From NCBI GenBank assembly GCA_963725895.1, contig CAVSAJ010000003.1, positions 1,240,001 to 1,304,000 of the forward strand: 64,000 nucleotides of DNA, given 5' to 3'. Both the position numbers and the translations under genes were made by a program. Numbering within the stretch: the stretch's first letter is position 1; every line of letters starts with the position of its first letter. This DNA is from Bog-473 sp963725895. Lineage in GTDB: Bacteria > Actinomycetota > Acidimicrobiia > Acidimicrobiales > RAAP-2. The notes below the pieces were generated by a model. The model worked only from the letters and a program-made list of their open reading frames with translations, was not told where the DNA came from and made no database searches. Below, one piece after another: positions 24,724 to 34,095 of the stretch.

Positions 24724-26577
24724 TCACGCCTTGAACTTGTAGTTGAGGGAGTTGGTGGTTCCGCCGGGGTTGGTCACCGTCACGGGGACCTTGCCGGCGG
24801 ACTCTGCCGGCGTCGTCACGGTCAACGACGTACCCTCGGCGTTCACCACGATGGCAGTGCCGTCGTCGGAGCCGAAGGCCACGGTGGTCGCATCCTGCAG
24901 GTTCGTACCCGTGATGGTCACGGTCTTCCCGCCGGCGTCGGTGCCCTTGGCGGGGCTGAGGCTCGTGATGGCAGGCGCGATGTAGCTGAAGTGGTCTGCC
25001 GAGCTGACGGTGCTCACACCAGCGGGCGTGACGACCGTGACGTCGTCGGGCGAGGTCCCCGCGGCGTCCGGCGGCGAGGTCGCCTTGATCTTGGTGGCGC
25101 TCTGCACGGTGAAGTGCGTCGCTGGGGCTCCACCGAAGAAGACAGCCTGCACACCCGTGAAGTTCGTTCCCTTGACGATTGCCTTTGTGCCGCCGGGCCA
25201 CGGGCCGGACGTCGGGTTGACGGAGGTCACCGTCGCAGTCCCGTTGGTGTAGGACACCGTCCCGGTCACGGTCAGGCCATCCACGCCAAGGGCGTACGTG
25301 TCGCCCGGATTCAGCGTGTAACTGCCGAGGTTGTAGTCGTCCCCGAGCCCGAAGATGATCTCGGTCGAGGTGAGCACGGCGACGTTGATGCCGATGCAAT
25401 CGCCTGGAACGCCGGCGCCCCAAGTCCTCGTGGTGTCACCCAAGGACAGGTTGCCGTACGGGTACGCGGGCCCGAGGTTGGGAGGACAGCTAGGCGGCTG
25501 CGTCGCCGCTGAGGTGTTGAAACCTGAGCCCTGGACGATGACGATCGGGTTCTCCGTGCTTCCGCCGAAGGTGATGCTGGAGACGCTCACGGTTGGCGTG
25601 GTCATCTCATCCACCGACTGGTTCAGCTGGTCGGCCACGTACAGATTCCCGTCGTGGTAGGTGTTGCCCAGGTCACCCAGCAGTCCGTCCGCGACCTGTG
25701 TGAAGGTGTTGGCCATGACGGGCGTGCCGTTGATGGTGCCATCGGCCACCGGGAGGACGCTGATGATGCCGTAGCTGTCCACGTACAGGTTGCCGGAGGG
25801 GTCGAAGGAGAGCCCGGCGGCATTGTTGGCGGCCACGAGCGGGTTGAGGGTGTCAGCCGTCACGGACACGCCGAAGACCGCTCCCGTCGATTGCGGCATC
25901 ACGTAGACCTCGTTGGCTCCGGTCGCGAAGTCGCTGACGTAGAGGTTGTTGGCCGAGTCAAAGGCGATGAAGGCGGCCTCAGTGGTACCGGTCGCCACCG
26001 TCGCCAGTGTGTTCGCGGTGACAGTCGTGCCGAACAGGGTGCCCGACGAGGCCGGCAGCACGCTGACGTCGCTTCCATTCCCTATGTAGAGGTTGCCCCC
26101 GTTGAACGTGAGGCCGATCGGCTTCGTGAGACCGGTGCTGATGAGAGTGGTGAGGGTGTCGGCGGGGACGGACACCCCGAAGAGGGTTTGCGTCGTCGAC
26201 GAGAGGACGCTCACCGTCCCGGCCTTGCTGTCGGCGATGTAGAGGTCGCCGCTCGAGTCGAACGCCAAGCCGTCTGCGTCCGAGACCGTCGCGATCGTAT
26301 TGAGCTGGCCACCCGTGACGGATTGTCCGAAGAGCGTGCCCGACGCCACCGGATCCACCTTCACGTCTCCGTTGAATTCGGACACCCACAGGTTGCCCGC
26401 GGAGTCGTAGGCCACATCGACGAGGTCTGGCTCGTTGGAGATCACCGGCGTCAATGTCGCCGCGCCGGCCGGTGCGCTGGTTGCGATCAGCGCCGCGAAC
26501 GCACCGCCGATGACGGACGAAACAGCGAGAAGGGCCAAAATAATTCGGCCAAGGCGAAAGCGGACACCACCTGACAT
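24724..26577 (-). CDS. Secreted NHL/beta-propeller protein with C-terminal IPT/TIG domains
   Basis: 617 residues. The ATG at 26577 is preceded by AGGAGG at ideal spacing, so the longer frame to 26826 is rejected. Signal peptide: IILALLAVSSVIGGAFAALIA. Residues about 50-345 contain roughly six repeats of the type GLAFDSSGDLYIAD-x-(n)-V-x-VLP, as in NHL/SMP-30-like propellers. Residues about 440-615 hold two Ig-like IPT/TIG domains (VTSVNPTSGPWPGGTKAIVKGTNF; ITSLSPAKGTDAGGKTVTITG). It has no anchor and is probably secreted to the cell surface or medium, with a binding or adhesive role; no catalytic residues are evident. Confidence 0.82.
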   Translation of the reverse strand: MSGGVRFRLGRIILALLAVSSVIGGAFAALIATSAPAGAATLTPVISNEPDLVDVAYDSAGNLWVSEFNGDVKVDPVASGTLFGQSVTGGQLNTIATVSDADGLAFDSSGDLYIADSKAGTVSVLSSTTQTLFGVSVPADTLTTLISTGLTKPIGLTFNGGNLYIGNGSDVSVLPASSGTLFGTTVTANTLATVATGTTEAAFIAFDSANNLYVSDFATGANEVYVMPQSTGAVFGVSVTADTLNPLVAANNAAGLSFDPSGNLYVDSYGIISVLPVADGTINGTPVMANTFTQVADGLLGDLGNTYHDGNLYVADQLNQSVDEMTTPTVSVSSITFGGSTENPIVIVQGSGFNTSAATQPPSCPPNLGPAYPYGNLSLGDTTRTWGAGVPGDCIGINVAVLTSTEIIFGLGDDYNLGSYTLNPGDTYALGVDGLTVTGTVSYTNGTATVTSVNPTSGPWPGGTKAIVKGTNFTGVQAVFFGGAPATHFTVQSATKIKATSPPDAAGTSPDDVTVVTPAGVSTVSSADHFSYIAPAITSLSPAKGTDAGGKTVTITGTNLQDATTVAFGSDDGTAIVVNAEGTSLTVTTPAESAGKVPVTVTNPGGTTNSLNYKFKA

Positions 26578-27067
26578 GTTGCACCTCCTGGGCGATACCT
26601 CTCGACGTCGCCAATACGTCGACAAGGTATCGAGTCGTCTGCTGCGTGCAGGGTAGCAAGCGGCCCCTCTCGATCCAAGCGCCAAAGAACGGTGGACCCG
26701 AAAGGTCACCAAACCGTCACACACTGGCGATCTTCGACCCGGGCGGGCTGGTTCAAACAGACCGGCGGTCGGCATCCCTCGGGCAGACGCATCCAACGAG
26801 CAGACGCCTGCCATCACGGGCGCCACCGGCGCGGGCTTCGGCTGAGGGCGAGAAGGTGGCCGAGAATCGAATCGACGTAGGCGTGAATCCGTCCCTCGAT
26901 TTCAAGAGTGGTTTCTGGCCTCTGACCAGGAGAAGCGTGGTGTCCATCTTCCCCATTAGTGATCGTCACCGACCGCAATTCGGTGCTCCTTCTGTGTTCC
27001 GGTGACGTGTCCCGGCCCGAGGTGACCGGTCGGAGCGAGCAGTAGTTCCCCCTGTGCCACCGGTCGA
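26578..27067. other. Intergenic region with dispersed repeat copy A
   Basis: 490 bases with no credible gene. It contains the promoter and AGGAGG site of the propeller gene and, at 26960-27047, one of three related repeat copies found in the window. Confidence 0.55.
26960..27047 (+). repeat. Dispersed repeat copy A
   Basis: Imperfect copy of a motif seen again at 35071 and 46869. The core is TGA(C/T)CGT, then GACCGCAATTCGGTG, then TCTGTGTT; copies A and B also share a distal GCAGTAGTT (27039-27047 here). It lies just downstream of the aquaporin stop. Confidence 0.55.
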
Positions 27068-27895
27068 TCAAGTGCTCTTGGTCTTCCCTGCCACATAGGG
27101 TTCGGTGAAGATGTCTCCTTGGGCGGCACTCGAGCCGGACCTACCGCCACCTGCGCCACGCAACACAAAGGCGATGATGACGGCAGCCGCCGCTCCGGCG
27201 AGTGGGCCTGCGACATAAACCCAGTAACCGGTGAAGGTCGTTGAGACCAGATCGGGCCCGAATGTACGAGCCGGGTTCATCGACGCCCCTGAGATCGGAC
27301 TTCCCCACAATCCGGCCAGGGCAATGTAACCACCGACGCCGAAGGCACCGATGACGCCGACGTTCTGCGCTCCCGACGCTGTGCCCAAGATCACGCTGAC
27401 CAGGCCGATCGTCAAGATCAGCTCCATCCAGAACGCTGCCATGTTCGAGTAACCATGTGCCGGGTAGTTGGACCCGTACCTCGCCGAGACGTTGATCACG
27501 GCGTGGAGGAAGAGTGCGGCCAAGACCGCGCCGATGAGTTGCACCACGATGTAACCGGGGACTCGCCGCCATGGAAAGTCGCGGCGCAGGGCGAAGGCGA
27601 TCGAGACAGCCGGGTTCAGGTGGGCACCGGATACCTTGCCCATGAACAAGATGATGGCCATGACCATCAATGCGGGAGCCACCACCGCAGCGGTGCGGCT
27701 GATCACACCAGGAAATGCGTGACCCATCATGCCCCCGCCTGCGGCCACCAACACCAAGAAGAAGGTCCCCAAGAGTTCTGAGAACAAGCGCCGCCACTCC
27801 TGACGGGGGTCGTTGAAGTCTCTGATCCGCTCGTCGATGCTCTGCTCGTAACGAGCGATCGGCCCGAGCGTGGAAAGTTCTTGTTTGGTGGTCAT
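27068..27895 (-). CDS. Aquaporin (MIP family)
   Basis: About 275 residues from ATG 27895, which has AGGTGA upstream; eight more residues are possible from 27919. Six membrane helices and the two half-helix signatures are present, HLNPAVSIAF and SMNPARTFGPD, i.e. two canonical NPA boxes with the arginine of the selectivity filter after the second. The residues around the filter are closer to water-type aquaporins than glycerol facilitators, but this is a judgement by eye. The protein has a 40-residue charged N-terminus and a short Gly/Ser-rich C-terminal tail. It would conduct water or small neutral solutes. Confidence 0.9.
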   Translation of the reverse strand: MTTKQELSTLGPIARYEQSIDERIRDFNDPRQEWRRLFSELLGTFFLVLVAAGGGMMGHAFPGVISRTAAVVAPALMVMAIILFMGKVSGAHLNPAVSIAFALRRDFPWRRVPGYIVVQLIGAVLAALFLHAVINVSARYGSNYPAHGYSNMAAFWMELILTIGLVSVILGTASGAQNVGVIGAFGVGGYIALAGLWGSPISGASMNPARTFGPDLVSTTFTGYWVYVAGPLAGAAAAVIIAFVLRGAGGGRSGSSAAQGDIFTEPYVAGKTKST

Positions 27896-27919
27896 CGTCA
27901 CCTCACGGACGTCAGACAA

Positions 27920-28244
27920 AGTGGAAGGACTTCCGCCTTTGGTACGCGTGGAGAGCTAGGGGCTGGCCCTCGAACCTCTTGCCTTCGCCCTCCCGAAAAA
28001 ACGCTGAACACATTGTCGAAGGATTGACTCGATCAGCACGACTTGGATGTGTCCCTGCCTTCCGCCAGTCGGGGCTCGGCATGTCGTGTCCTCTCTTTGG
28101 TCGGCACGACCTCAAGGCATTTAACCTGGCCGCCGGAGAGTCTGCTTCTCGCTGTCAGCCCGTGCAATAGAAGGTGCTGCAGAGCAGCAAGGCTGCGCCA
28201 CGACGGCCGACCGAAAGAGCCGGACCAAGGAAAGGACAAAGGAG
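27920..28244. other. Intergenic region between divergent genes
   Basis: 325 bases between the aquaporin start and the next plus-strand gene. No gene or obvious structured element is seen, other than purine-rich AAAGGACAAAGGAG before the ATG at 28245. Confidence 0.45.
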
Positions 28245-28670
28245 ATGGCAAAGGACGACACAAAGAAGCAGAAGGGAGGCACAAATCCCTCAACCAACTC
28301 ATCGCTCGGTTTGCAGTGGCGCGACGACGTGGCCGCCCACGACTTCGACGCGGCACAGGCGTACCTCTCATTGAAACTTGACGAGAAACAGGCAGCTCTT
28401 GCGGTAGGACACCTACGTAAGGCTGAGGTCACCCGTCGAAGGGCCAACGACATCTTGCGCGCCTGCAACCTTGTGGCATTGCCTTTGGATGATCCCGGTG
28501 TCCGCCGTGACCTACTCAACGCGGTCTCCGGCAAACGGCTGAGTCCCGTGCTCGTCGTCTCGACGGGTCGTGGCGGTGACATCGCGGACGGCTACCACCG
28601 GGTCTCGCTCGCGTACCACCTCGACCCGTTCGGTGATGTCCCTCTGCGCATTGGCGCCGCTGCTACCTGA
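28245..28670 (+). CDS. ParB/sulfiredoxin-like small protein
   Basis: 141 residues. The N-terminal 25 residues are Lys/Thr/Asn-rich; the rest is a compact alpha/beta protein. SPVLVVSTGRGGDIADGYHRVSLAYHL near residues 98-125 resembles the nucleotide-binding motif of the ParB/Srx fold (in which DGxHR contacts the nucleotide), here as ADGYHR. The preceding helices (AAQAYLSLKLDEKQAALAVGHLRKA) are unlike plasmid ParB, so a chromosome-partition role is not implied. Soluble, function unknown. Confidence 0.6.
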   Translation: MAKDDTKKQKGGTNPSTNSSLGLQWRDDVAAHDFDAAQAYLSLKLDEKQAALAVGHLRKAEVTRRRANDILRACNLVALPLDDPGVRRDLLNAVSGKRLSPVLVVSTGRGGDIADGYHRVSLAYHLDPFGDVPLRIGAAAT

Positions 28671-29019
28671 TCCTCAACGTGCGCCGGCGCTGACATCCGT
28701 GCACCTCACGTGCTCGACGACTCCTGCCGATGTTGTTGGTCTCGGGGGCATTGAGGAAAGAAGAAATGGCCGATGCCGGCATCGCTGGCATTCAGTGAGC
28801 CCTGGCGCTGCTGGCGCCAAATCAGCCGCGGAAGGCATGGCCATACGGGGCATGCGATCAAGGGCCTAGACCTGGCCGCGTATTCGACGGTAGCGACGAT
28901 CGCCGGCATAGCCGCGTTGCGCGCGATCTGTTTCGGATCCGAGCAGCCGTTAAGGAATGGGGCCGAGCGATGTCGCGTCCGTGTGGCTGCGCGACACCGA
29001 TCTGGTCAGTAGCGCGGGG
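28671..29019. other. Non-coding or degraded region
   Basis: About 350 bases without a supportable gene. It runs into the broken 3' end of the alpha/beta hydrolase remnant on the minus strand. Confidence 0.4.
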
Positions 29020-29342
29020 GGTATTACGAGCGAGCATGTGGAAGCTGTAGCGAAAGTCTGGCTTCGGTGATTTTCCCCAGCCAAACTGATCCGGAGCCAC
29101 CACGCGATAGCCGGCCTCGGTCATGGCATCAATCACGTTCAGGAAGTAGTAACCACCGAAGGCTTTGCCGTGCATCTGAACGGCGGTCTTCGCATTGGCG
29201 TTGTCTCCGGCGGCGCGCCCATGTAGGCCATCTTCAATGGCTTCAGATCACTGGTGACCGGAAAAACGTAACGAGATAGGGATACGCGTATTCCTCCAGA
29301 CATATGCAGAGAGCCGGCAGTGGGTCAGTCGTAGAGTCGGCC
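29020..29342 (-). pseudogene. Alpha/beta hydrolase remnant
   Basis: Pieces of one alpha/beta hydrolase in several frames. MADSTTDPLPALCICLEEYAYPY (29342 downward) is followed in another frame by PVTSDLKPLKMAYMGAPP, then by NAKTAVQMHGKAFGGYYFLNVIDAMTEAGYRVV with the HG of the oxyanion region, and PDQFGWGKSPKPDFRYSFHMLA. Sequence after about 29020 is unrelated, so the nucleophile elbow and the catalytic histidine are lost. With at least two frame breaks and a deleted 3' two-thirds it is a dead gene, not just a sequencing slip. Confidence 0.7.
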
Positions 29343-29446
29343 ATGACGTTCCTCCGCAGGTAGTCACTGAAAATCTGACTAGAAGGGTCAGGCGATCCAG
29401 CTCTCATGGACGTCCGAATTCGGGCGCGCACACTGTCCCGTTAGAA

Positions 29447-30320
29447 CTACTCGACGATCCTGACAACCTTGTTCGCTCGGATCGGATAAGGGTCGGGGTA
29501 GTCGACGACGCGGACCCGACCGGCGGGTCGGTAGCGACCGCTGTCGATGACTTCACGAGGAACGTAGGGATCGCGGCCCATGCTCCGGAAGAGCCGTGTC
29601 GTCGGTTCCCAGATCGTCACCCGCTCGTGCCAGCGAAGGAGGTCGAGCTTTCGAAGTAGGACAATCAGCGTCACAATGGCGCCCGCCATGACCCCTGATA
29701 CCAGCGAGCCCAGCGGTGTGCCGCCTGGAAGCACCGCCAGCAGGCCCAGGAGCACCACGAGGAGCAAGAGAAGTCCTGTCCACTCCAGCGGTGACATGGC
29801 CTGCCCCGACGCCGCCTCGATCAAGGCCCGGTCGTTGTCGAGAACAAAGCAGCGGGCCACCAGCTCCTTGTAGACGGCATCCTGCTCGGGGCCACTTGTG
29901 CGCAGGCCGAGAACGGACTTAATGAGCGCCCGAAAGGACGGCGAGGCCCGGTGGTAATCCACGAGCCGGTAGTCGATCTGGTCAGTTAGGTGTCGGTCGA
30001 TCAGACCCCGGATCTCGTCGCGCTCGAGCATCGCCGAACACGGCCACCGCGTCGTGGAGGGTGAGAAGCACGGCGTCGCTCTTGGCCACGAGGTCCTGCA
30101 CGAGAACCAGCCGCTCGCGGGTACGGACGATGGTGAAGGCGAGGAGGATACCGAACAAGAAGGCAGCCATGCTGGCCATGGCGATGTCCACTCTGATATC
30201 GCCCCGCCTCGATCCGACGATGAGTGCGACGACTGTGACGATCACCGCTACCGCGACAGCCGGCCAGACGACCACCTCGCCGCGAGCGACTCCTTGCCAC
30301 GCGGCCCGCACCTGCTTCAC
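29447..30320 (-). CDS. Four-helix membrane protein, bestrophin-like topology, frameshifted
   Basis: An upstream frame (30320 to about 30020) has two helices (VVVWPAVAVAVIVTVVALIVG; MASMAAFLFGILLAFTIV) and ends in ...DAVAVFGD. A downstream frame begins LERDEIRGLIDRHLTDQIDYRL and holds two more helices (LLLLLVVLLGLLAVLPGG; GSLVSGVMAGAIVTLIVLL). Removing one base at GATGCTCGAGCG near 30018 joins them into about 290 residues. The plan (two helices, helical cytoplasmic domain, two helices) recalls DUF4239/bestrophin-like proteins, but the match is weak. Alternatively the two frames are separate overlapping genes. Confidence 0.6.
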
Positions 30321-30929
30321 GACCCGAAGGCAGACCGCGCCCGGGACCAGAACATGGGAGCCTCGTGAATCAGAACGAGGAGCCTCTGTTTGTCGATAAC
30401 GTCCCGCGTTGCATCGGTCATCGCCACTGAGGCGGCCGTCTGGAGGGAAGTATCGACGAAATCGACCTCCGGCACCTGCACGCTGCCCTTGTGTTGCGAA
30501 ACAAAAACTTGACTGTCACCGCACCTCCGCTTGCTGGCTCAGCGCACAAGCTATGTGAAGCGCACAAGCTATTGAGTTGAGAGACGATCCGCACAAGCGT
30601 TGTGGCTTGTGCGGCCTTCGTGACACTCACGCGAATGGATCGTGACAAACAGATGAACCTAACGACCGGACTCGAGCCCCAAAGCTGTGCGGCGTGGGCC
30701 CACCCAATGTGTGCCGAAACTGTGCCGCGCTGGCTCCCAGGGGTACTCCGGTCGTCGGCCCAGGGCCTCCACGCCCACTCCAGTGCCAAAAATCTGCCAA
30801 TCGCAGGCAGGAGGCGACGCTGCATGGTTGTCTGAATCCGGATATCACCCTGTCCCCGTAGACACTTCGGGGACGCCCGCGATCCACTGCGGCAATCATT
30901 ACGGACTGTCAAGAGATAGCAACGTGGTT
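30321..30929. other. Non-coding region with a repeat/palindrome cluster
   Basis: About 610 bases with no supportable gene; the open frames are low-complexity shadows. It contains the GCACAAGC repeat cluster listed separately and no recognisable RNA. Confidence 0.45.
30542..30614 (+). repeat. GCACAAGC direct repeats plus perfect 10-bp palindrome
   Basis: GCGCACAAGCTAT occurs twice as direct repeats (30542-30554 and 30560-30572, 18-base period). Then CCGCACAAGC (30589-30598) and its exact inverse GCTTGTGCGG (30605-30614) flank a six-base loop, GTTGTG. In all there are four GCACAAGC sites in 73 bases. The arrangement resembles an operator array or a recombination/iteron site. It lies 220 bases upstream of the minus-strand membrane protein gene. 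Confidence 0.7.
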
Positions 30930-31286
30930 CGTTGGCGGCGCCCCGGTCTTCCGAGGGTTCCAGCCCTTCGGTGGGGGCGGTCTTCGTTGGGCACAACGTC
31001 ACGCCCGAGCGGAACTGGTACATGCGATGCAGGGTGTTCGTCGCCGACCGCGGCCGGGAGTTCGCCTTCGCCGCCACCGGGACGCCGGGGTTGACGACAC
31101 CGACGAGAACGGCATGACCCGGTGGGGCTACAGGAGCCGTGGGAACTGACGCCCTCGGGGCTCAAAATGGTCAATGCCATGGACCCGATTCGGTGGAAAG
31201 GGATCGCCGAGACGGTAATGCCCAACATCTTGTCGGGGATGGAGGAGACCCTGGCAAACCTCAAGCAGGTGGCCGAAGCCGGGTGA
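30930..31286 (+). pseudogene. SRPBCC (polyketide cyclase/START-like) remnant
   Basis: Three adjacent frames spell one SRPBCC-type C-terminal half. GAVFVGHNVTPERNWYMRC and RVFVADRGREFAFA come first. VDDTDENGMTRWGY follows in a second frame. A third frame then has EPWELTPSGLKMVNAMDP, RWKGIAETVMPNIL and EETLANLKQVAEAG, ending at TGA 31284-31286. The N-terminal half of the fold is missing and at least two frame breaks are present, so this is a truncated, decayed gene. Intact relatives bind hydrophobic ligands in a helix-grip cavity. Confidence 0.6.
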
Positions 31287-31432
31287 GGCCCCGGGCTGCG
31301 GAGCGCTCGGTGTTGCAGAGAGTGAGAAGCCGAGCCCACCAGAGTTGTTGTGTCTTATCGCGTCACGACCGCGTAATGTCACTCTGCGGCCCTCATGCAG
31401 CGCGGATGCGTTAGGCCCCGCCACTCTGTTAT

Positions 31433-32281
31433 TTAGTCCGGGTCGACGGAAGGCGTCCTGGTGTTTGCCCATTCGACGGTGATGCCGTCCCGGCGCATCA
31501 TCGCGATGAAGCCGGTTATGGAGACGAAGATCGCGATGGCGGTGAGCCCGTACGTTACTGCTGAGCGCTCGAGCACAAAGGAACGCAGTGACGACGACAC
31601 AAGCAACCAGAACACAAGGCCCGCGTTAAGCATGAGAACTGACGCCCAAAGGAGCGAGATCCGAATGAAGAATCGACGGACTAAGGGCCGCCTCATGATT
31701 GCCGGGTCCAAAGGGCAGAAATCGTAAGCAAAGCGTTGTGTGAAGGGCCGGCCGAGCACGGCTGATACGAGCAGAGCCAGAGATATCACGATCGTTCCGG
31801 CCGTCGGTTGGGCAAAGTACACGAATGCGCTGCCCGTGACGAAGGCAACCACCGTCCTCAGAGTGATCAGAATGGTCCCGAACAACAACATCATCGAAAT
31901 CCGTTCGCCCTTGAGCAGGCGTCGGCCAAGAGCCAGATACGACCAGGTGAGCGCTGCGATCAAGGCACCTCTGAAACCGGAGACGACCAGGAGCAGATAA
32001 AACAGAACGAGAGGGCCGACGACACCCTCGAGCACAACGGGAAGTGCGTGGCGAAGAACTTTGCGCGGCTGCGGCAGGAGAAGCAGTGAACTTTCTTGCC
32101 CGCCGCTCTGGGACGTCGGGTGGAGACGGAGCAGATGCCAGGGCTCGACGCTCCCGCGCTTCGATCTGATTGTCACAGCGCCGTCACTCCTGCCGCCGTA
32201 ATCGACGGCGCTTTCACCCGAGTTGAGGTTCAAGAATGCTACACGGACCCCGGGTGGGAAATGTTCGTCGCCACCCGTCAC
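31433..32281 (-). CDS. VC0807-like integral membrane protein
   Basis: 282 residues with about six membrane helices from residue 80 on: LPVVLEGVVGPLVLFYLLLVVSG, GALIAALTWSYLAL, ISMMLLFGTILITLRTV, TIVISLALLVSAVLG, LLWASVLMLNAGLVFWLLV and YGLTAIAIFVSITGFIAMM. A central AYDFCPLDP segment lies between helices. The pattern resembles the uncharacterised VC0807/septation-protein-like membrane family. The first 70 residues have little character, so the real start may lie downstream of 32281. Function unknown. Confidence 0.65.
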   Translation of the reverse strand: MTGGDEHFPPGVRVAFLNLNSGESAVDYGGRSDGAVTIRSKRGSVEPWHLLRLHPTSQSGGQESSLLLLPQPRKVLRHALPVVLEGVVGPLVLFYLLLVVSGFRGALIAALTWSYLALGRRLLKGERISMMLLFGTILITLRTVVAFVTGSAFVYFAQPTAGTIVISLALLVSAVLGRPFTQRFAYDFCPLDPAIMRRPLVRRFFIRISLLWASVLMLNAGLVFWLLVSSSLRSFVLERSAVTYGLTAIAIFVSITGFIAMMRRDGITVEWANTRTPSVDPD

Positions 32282-32854
32282 CCGTCACCCGCCCACCCTG
32301 CGAGTTATCGGGCGGCAGACGTCCATTCGCAAGGCGACCGAACAACGATTGTCCGATTGTTGCGAGATCTGCTGGCGTCCTCTAGCAGACCCAGGCGTCT
32401 TTTTACCGGGATCTGGGGTTGTGCACTCTCATAACCTCAGCCCAGGTCCAACGGCTCCGATGTAATCGCACAGCTGGGCCAGTCGTTATCGCGCTACGTG
32501 TCGGTGCGCAAGTGCTCCTGGTGTCGCGGGTGCTCGTGAGAGGGTCCGACATGACCTCTCTGACCCGTCGGTGGGGTGACCTGACCCCGAAAACCCAGTA
32601 CTTTGAGGAAAAACAATCCGATCCGGTTTGGGCGTTTGCGTGACTGCGCCCTCTTCGCTTCGGCCTCATGACCGTCAGTCACGCGAATCTTGTGGGCCTG
32701 ATTCGCATACCGCGCCCGTTCCGTCACCATCGGAATCCTATTTCATCGGCGGCTATGGGAAAGCCCATCTGGATCGCGAGTACCGTCCTGCGCTCTCTCC
32801 GGTTGGCGTCCAGAACCAGGGCGAGCCCCGACGACGCGCGAGCATCACATCCCA
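32282..32854. other. Intergenic region between divergent genes
   Basis: 573 bases. Short CACCCGT direct repeats occur near 32270-32290. I see no convincing gene or RNA; open frames on both strands are short and composition-driven. Confidence 0.4.
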
Positions 32855-33694
32855 ATGACACACGCCTACGTCCAGCTCCCAGCGGGGTCCACACGCGGAC
32901 CAACAAGGGGACTCGGACCCTTTGTCAGCCGCGAAGAGCTCGTTTTGCCCGACGGATCCCGTTGGGTCTGGCAATCGCGTTGGCACCGAAAGCATCCTCG
33001 ACTAACAGGTACCGGATCAACATGGTGGGCGCCACGATCCATCGCCTGGTGGATCGGGGTTCTCTTCGCCATAGGTTCGGCCTGCTTCGCCCTTGGCGCG
33101 CTCCCTTCGTACGCCGACGGCGTCGGGACGAACGTCGACAATCTGACTTATTTCATAGGTTCGATCTTCTTCACGACCGCGGCCCTTCTCCAGTACGTCG
33201 AAGCGGCAACGACGAGTCCACGCCTCGACCGCCCTCCGCACCGCCGCTTCAGGCAGCTCTTCGAGATACAACACAAGCGCATCGACTGGTGGGCGTCGTT
33301 GGTGCAACTCCTTGGCACTCTGTGGTTCAATCGGACCACCTTCAGCGCCCTCGTTGTCGGGCTGGGTGCCTCGACCTCACACCACCCGATCTGGCGACCA
33401 GACGCTTTTGGATCGATTTGTTTCTTGGTCTCGAGTTGGCTTGCCTGGGCCGAGGTCTGTCATGGTCGTTTCGCCTGGCGACCCGATGACATTTCCTGGT
33501 GGATCACTCTGCTCAACCTCGTGGGCTCGATCGCCTTTGGTGGTTCCGCCATCGCTTCCTACGTGAAGCCGAACGGGCAGCTGGTGAGCTTGGCGCTGAC
33601 CAACCTCGGCACGTTTGTCGGCGCGATCTGCTTCCTCGTCGGTGGGATCTTGCTTCTTCCCGAGCGCACCGCTTCGGCGACCTCGACTGTGTAG
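32855..33694 (+). CDS. YrhK-like membrane protein
   Basis: 279 residues from ATG 32855. After a soluble N-terminus of about 60 residues there are roughly three pairs of helices, each of the form WWIGVLFAIGSACFALGA ... YFIGSIFFTTAALLQY. This is the two-helix YrhK-like unit, apparently repeated: once near 65-115, again near 150-205 (WASLVQLLGTLWFN ... FGSICFLVSSWLAW) and again near 215-270 (WWITLLNLVGSIAFGG ... GAICFLVGGILLL). Internal repetition of the unit is the notable feature. No catalytic residues are seen; function unknown. Confidence 0.7.
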   Translation: MTHAYVQLPAGSTRGPTRGLGPFVSREELVLPDGSRWVWQSRWHRKHPRLTGTGSTWWAPRSIAWWIGVLFAIGSACFALGALPSYADGVGTNVDNLTYFIGSIFFTTAALLQYVEAATTSPRLDRPPHRRFRQLFEIQHKRIDWWASLVQLLGTLWFNRTTFSALVVGLGASTSHHPIWRPDAFGSICFLVSSWLAWAEVCHGRFAWRPDDISWWITLLNLVGSIAFGGSAIASYVKPNGQLVSLALTNLGTFVGAICFLVGGILLLPERTASATSTV

Positions 33695-33785
33695 ACCTAA
33701 GCGAGCCGGCAGCATCGAGAGACCTGTCGGAGCTCCGCCACTCTGCCTGGTTCGGCTCTGATAACCGATCGGCTTTCATGGGTGC

Positions 33786-34070
33786 ATGGCGAAGACGCCT
33801 CCGACTACAGCGAGTGCATTCTTGCAGCTGGCACGGCTGGAGGCCGGCTTGTCCCAGCGGGAATTAGCCGAACGGGCCGGGGCGGCGCAGTCCGAGATCC
33901 CCCGGATCCAGAGCGGGAAGCGCGAGCCGAGCATTCCGACGCTGCAGAAGATCTTGGCTGGCTCTGGTCTCGAACTCCGCCTCCGGTTGGCCCCGCTCGA
34001 CGACCATGACCGGGTGCTGACGGCCCGGCGTGCCCGGCCCAGCACGCATGCGACTCCAAGTTCGCTCTAG
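33786..34070 (+). CDS. XRE-family helix-turn-helix protein
   Basis: 94 residues. The helix-turn-helix spans about residues 11-62 (LQLARLEAGLSQRELAERAGAAQSEIPRIQ ... SIPTLQKILAGSGLEL, shown in part), as in Cro/C1 and HigA/MqsA-type antitoxin DNA-binding domains. The C-terminal 30 residues are Arg-rich and lack a second domain. No toxin-like partner of normal size lies on either side, so a solitary regulator or an orphan antitoxin are both possible. The start is the ATG closest to the domain; there is no clear ribosome site, so it may be leaderless. Confidence 0.8.
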   Translation: MAKTPPTTASAFLQLARLEAGLSQRELAERAGAAQSEIPRIQSGKREPSIPTLQKILAGSGLELRLRLAPLDDHDRVLTARRARPSTHATPSSL

Positions 34071-34095
34071 CCCACATCTAGCCCACATCTAGCCC
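34066..34095 (+). repeat. Tandem repeat of TCTAGCCCACA
   Basis: Two and a half copies of the 11-base unit TCTAGCCCACA in tandem, beginning in the last codons of the HTH gene and continuing into the intergenic gap between two convergent genes. Confidence 0.7.
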
